From the NCBI GenBank assembly GCA_030639305.1, contig DAOWCY010000204.1:1-12782 (forward strand): 12,782 nucleotides of DNA, in the 5' to 3' direction. This stretch comes from JAGLQA01 sp023135565 (GTDB taxonomy: Bacteria > Acidobacteriota > Aminicenantia > UBA2199). Under the pieces are notes generated by a model. That model did not search any database, was not told where the DNA came from, and saw only the letters and a program-made list of their open reading frames with translations. Shown here one piece after another: positions 12,001 to 12,782 of the stretch (position 1 is the first letter of the stretch; each line of letters opens with the position of its first letter). The position numbers and the translations under genes are program-made.

Positions 12001-12782
12001 GCTTGACCCGCATGAGGGTGTCCATGAAATATAATGCCGCACAAACTCCCTGCGAAACCTTCACTTACGGCGAAGTGGAAGACTATATGGTCAATATCAC
12101 CGGCGCAGTGCCCCAGCCCCCGGTTGCTAATTTCACCGCCAGCAGCACTACCATCAATGAAGGCCAGAGCGTTACCTTCACCGATACCTCCACCGAGAAT
12201 CCCACCTCCTGGTCCTGGTCCTTCGAGGGCGGCACGCCTTCCGGCAGCACCTCCCAAAATCCCAGCGTCACTTATAATACCGCGGGCACCTACAATGTCA
12301 CCTTGACCGCCAGCAGCGCTTACGGTTCCGATGATGAAGTCAAGGTCGATTATATCACGGTAACCGCTGCGTCTGCCGATGAAATTGCCGAAGCCGTAGA
12401 TAACGGCTCTTTAACCTTTACTAAGAGCGGCAGCGCGGATTGGTACAAAGACACCGGAGTTTATTATTACGACGGCGATTCGGCCGGGAGCGGGACTATT
12501 ACCCACAACCAGTCCACCACCATCGAAACCAGCGTTACGGTGGGTTCCACCCAGGCCGTTAAATTCTACTGGAAAGTGTCGTCCGAAACCAATTATGATT
12601 ACCTGAGATTCTATATCGACGGTGTTGAACAAACCACCATTTCGGGTACCGTAGACTGGACCCAGGTGGCTTACAATATCGATGCCGGCACCCACACCCT
12701 GAAATGGTCCTACACCAAGGACGGTTCTGTCAGCAGCGGCTCCGACCGCGGTTGGGTAGATAAACTCGAGATCACGGCCCCG
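9075..12782 (+). CDS. Secreted C25 (gingipain-family) cysteine peptidase with PKD and GEVEDY domains, 3'-truncated by the window
   Basis: This is a large exported cysteine endopeptidase for extracellular protein breakdown or adhesion; 1236 codons are visible with no stop. The N-terminus is a signal peptide (basic MRKSFR, hydrophobic core to about residue 26). Residues about 30-250 look like a C25 propeptide, including FKVGEPMLPI and IGIPFG. The catalytic domain (about 256-615) has His459 in NYTAHCSHTG and Cys492 in GNCCLSNTF, aligning with the RgpB His/Cys dyad, and the family segments CFGEAW and GGSNSTYWDEDYWWG. Then come PKD1 (702-780), PKD2 (785-866), a GEVEDY-type domain (about 869-1008, motif at 999-1004), PKD3 (1015-1096) and a C-terminal segment (about 1100-1236) rich in aromatic strands, probably a binding domain. 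The start is secure: AAGGAGG lies 6 nt before ATG 9075. The usual GHG around the catalytic His reads AHC. Cleavage specificity and secretion route (for example a type IX signal) cannot be judged because the C-terminus is missing. Confidence 0.92.
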   Translation, partial: MRKSFRFLIMLLLVIGGAVIVAALAGAGTTGNYTNGTLIKTIKLGNGKTGVTLLSEDKNGLTVRMNIARIDLIKVNTPQGKFILPRIPGFTRSFKVGEPMLPIAAKLIGIPFGCKLKAKVIDYKAKEITLPLPLMPVQPSLSKSVDPASVKFAYNEDVYSTPGKYSLPAAGAEIMGTMRATRIGRLAISPLEYYPTEKRVKLYRTMTVRITFKNANWNRTRKMWKRYNSVFFEPVERQLLNHDSSRYYKTDMVKYPTKYVIVADRMFESQLQPFIQWKTKKGFTVITGYTDTIGSSTAAIKSYIQGLYNTENPAPSFVLFVGDDQQIPAWSGSAGSHITDLRYCEFTGDDLPEIYYGRFSAQNTSELQPQIDKTLMYEQYTMPDPSYLDEVTLVSGVDSGYADTYGNGQINYGTNLYFNAAHGISPHVWLYPASDGSSAPGDIRQTISDGVGFYNYTAHCSHTGPADPSFSQSDIGNLTNNGKYLLGIGNCCLSNTFGDDYSTPCFGEAWLQAENKGGIGWIGGSNSTYWDEDYWWGVGNGPIDGDGPTYAETGIGAYDGSFHDHGEAVSLHYTTNGAMVFCGNTAVTEAGSSRIQYYWEIYHLMGDPSVMTYMGVPSTNTVSHASSVATDATSFTVDADAGSYVGITKDGVLHGCGYVTTSGTVDVSLTPFGSTGTAIVVVTCQNKQPYEANVTVDSGSSPPTAGFTGTPTSGLAPLTVSFTDQSSGATSWSWNFGDTGTSTQENPSHQYTSPGVYTVSLTVTNAYGNDTETKTDYITVAAMQPPVADFTASSTGIYEGSNVTFTDQSTNNPTSWSWTFSGGTPSSSTAQNPTITYNTAGTYAVSLTAYNGAGNDTETKTGYITVSDALLDYCASQGNDYSYEWIADVDVEDIANASGAAGYTDFTSITGNLTAGANAGVSLTPGFSGSTYTEHWKIYIDYNIDGDFEDAGEEVFYQSGTSTVSGSFTVPAGASGLTRMRVSMKYNAAQTPCETFTYGEVEDYMVNITGAVPQPPVANFTASSTTINEGQSVTFTDTSTENPTSWSWSFEGGTPSGSTSQNPSVTYNTAGTYNVTLTASSAYGSDDEVKVDYITVTAASADEIAEAVDNGSLTFTKSGSADWYKDTGVYYYDGDSAGSGTITHNQSTTIETSVTVGSTQAVKFYWKVSSETNYDYLRFYIDGVEQTTISGTVDWTQVAYNIDAGTHTLKWSYTKDGSVSSGSDRGWVDKLEITAP
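11427..11672 (+). repeat. PKD-encoding repeat, copy 1 of 2
   Basis: This segment (PKD2) and 12117-12362 (PKD3) are closely similar at the DNA level, with shared strings such as AATCCCACCTCCTGGTCCTG and GGCGGCACGCCTTC. The third PKD domain (11178-11414) is more divergent. The pattern indicates internal duplication with the GEVEDY segment lying between the copies. Confidence 0.7.
12117..12362 (+). repeat. PKD-encoding repeat, copy 2 of 2
   Basis: This is the partner of 11427-11672 in the same reading frame, encoding PKD3 with the same PPVA(D/N)FTASST opening and DYITV or GYITV close. Homologous exchange between the two copies would delete or duplicate the intervening GEVEDY domain without shifting frame. 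Confidence 0.7.

Overview
The window looks like accessory DNA from a free-living, probably anaerobic bacterium of mixed base composition. AT-rich promoter regions alternate with GC-rich hairpin repeats. No 16S or other marker gene is present, so taxonomy is open. A secreted C25 (gingipain-type) peptidase carrying PKD and GEVEDY modules, glutaconate-type CoA-transferase subunits, a group II intron remnant and many intergenic repeats would fit an uncultured lineage of the Aminicenantes/Acidobacteriota or FCB kind. That placement is a guess from gene content only.

Left part (1-4320). The window opens inside the 3' end of a group II intron (domains V and VI, ending near 139). The intron abuts a GC-rich hairpin repeat. 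Three leftward genes follow. In transcription order they are a family I CoA-transferase alpha subunit (4032-3019), its beta subunit (2818-2051), and a malonyl-CoA decarboxylase (1721-249). The alpha and decarboxylase genes have near-identical promoter layouts (TTGAAA, 17-nt spacer, AT-rich -10, very short leader, Shine-Dalgarno), which suggests co-expression. A CoA-transferase that loads an acid onto CoA beside a malonyl-CoA decarboxylase suggests, without proving it, a CoA-transferase-driven malonate (or related diacid) breakdown route. The gaps are filled with a dispersed multi-hairpin repeat family. Two 94-bp copies (90/94 identical) lie inverted around the alpha gene, and a third forms the 3' end of that gene.

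Middle (4360-8468). A rightward two-gene operon has an extended -10 promoter and a leader hairpin. It encodes a 1067-residue N6-adenine DNA methyltransferase (DPACGSG and NPPW motifs) and, overlapping by one base, a 231-residue protein with a PD...ExK nuclease signature. This is most simply a restriction-modification or related defence pair. It is the best candidate here for a poorly described system.

Right part (8469-12782). A G-poor degenerate 21-bp minisatellite occupies about 8534-8800. An AT-rich leader follows, then a large secreted C25 cysteine peptidase starting at 9075. It has a signal peptide, propeptide, catalytic domain with His459 and Cys492, PKD1, PKD2, a GEVEDY domain, PKD3 and a C-terminal beta-sandwich-like segment. 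It stays open to the window edge (1236 codons, no stop).
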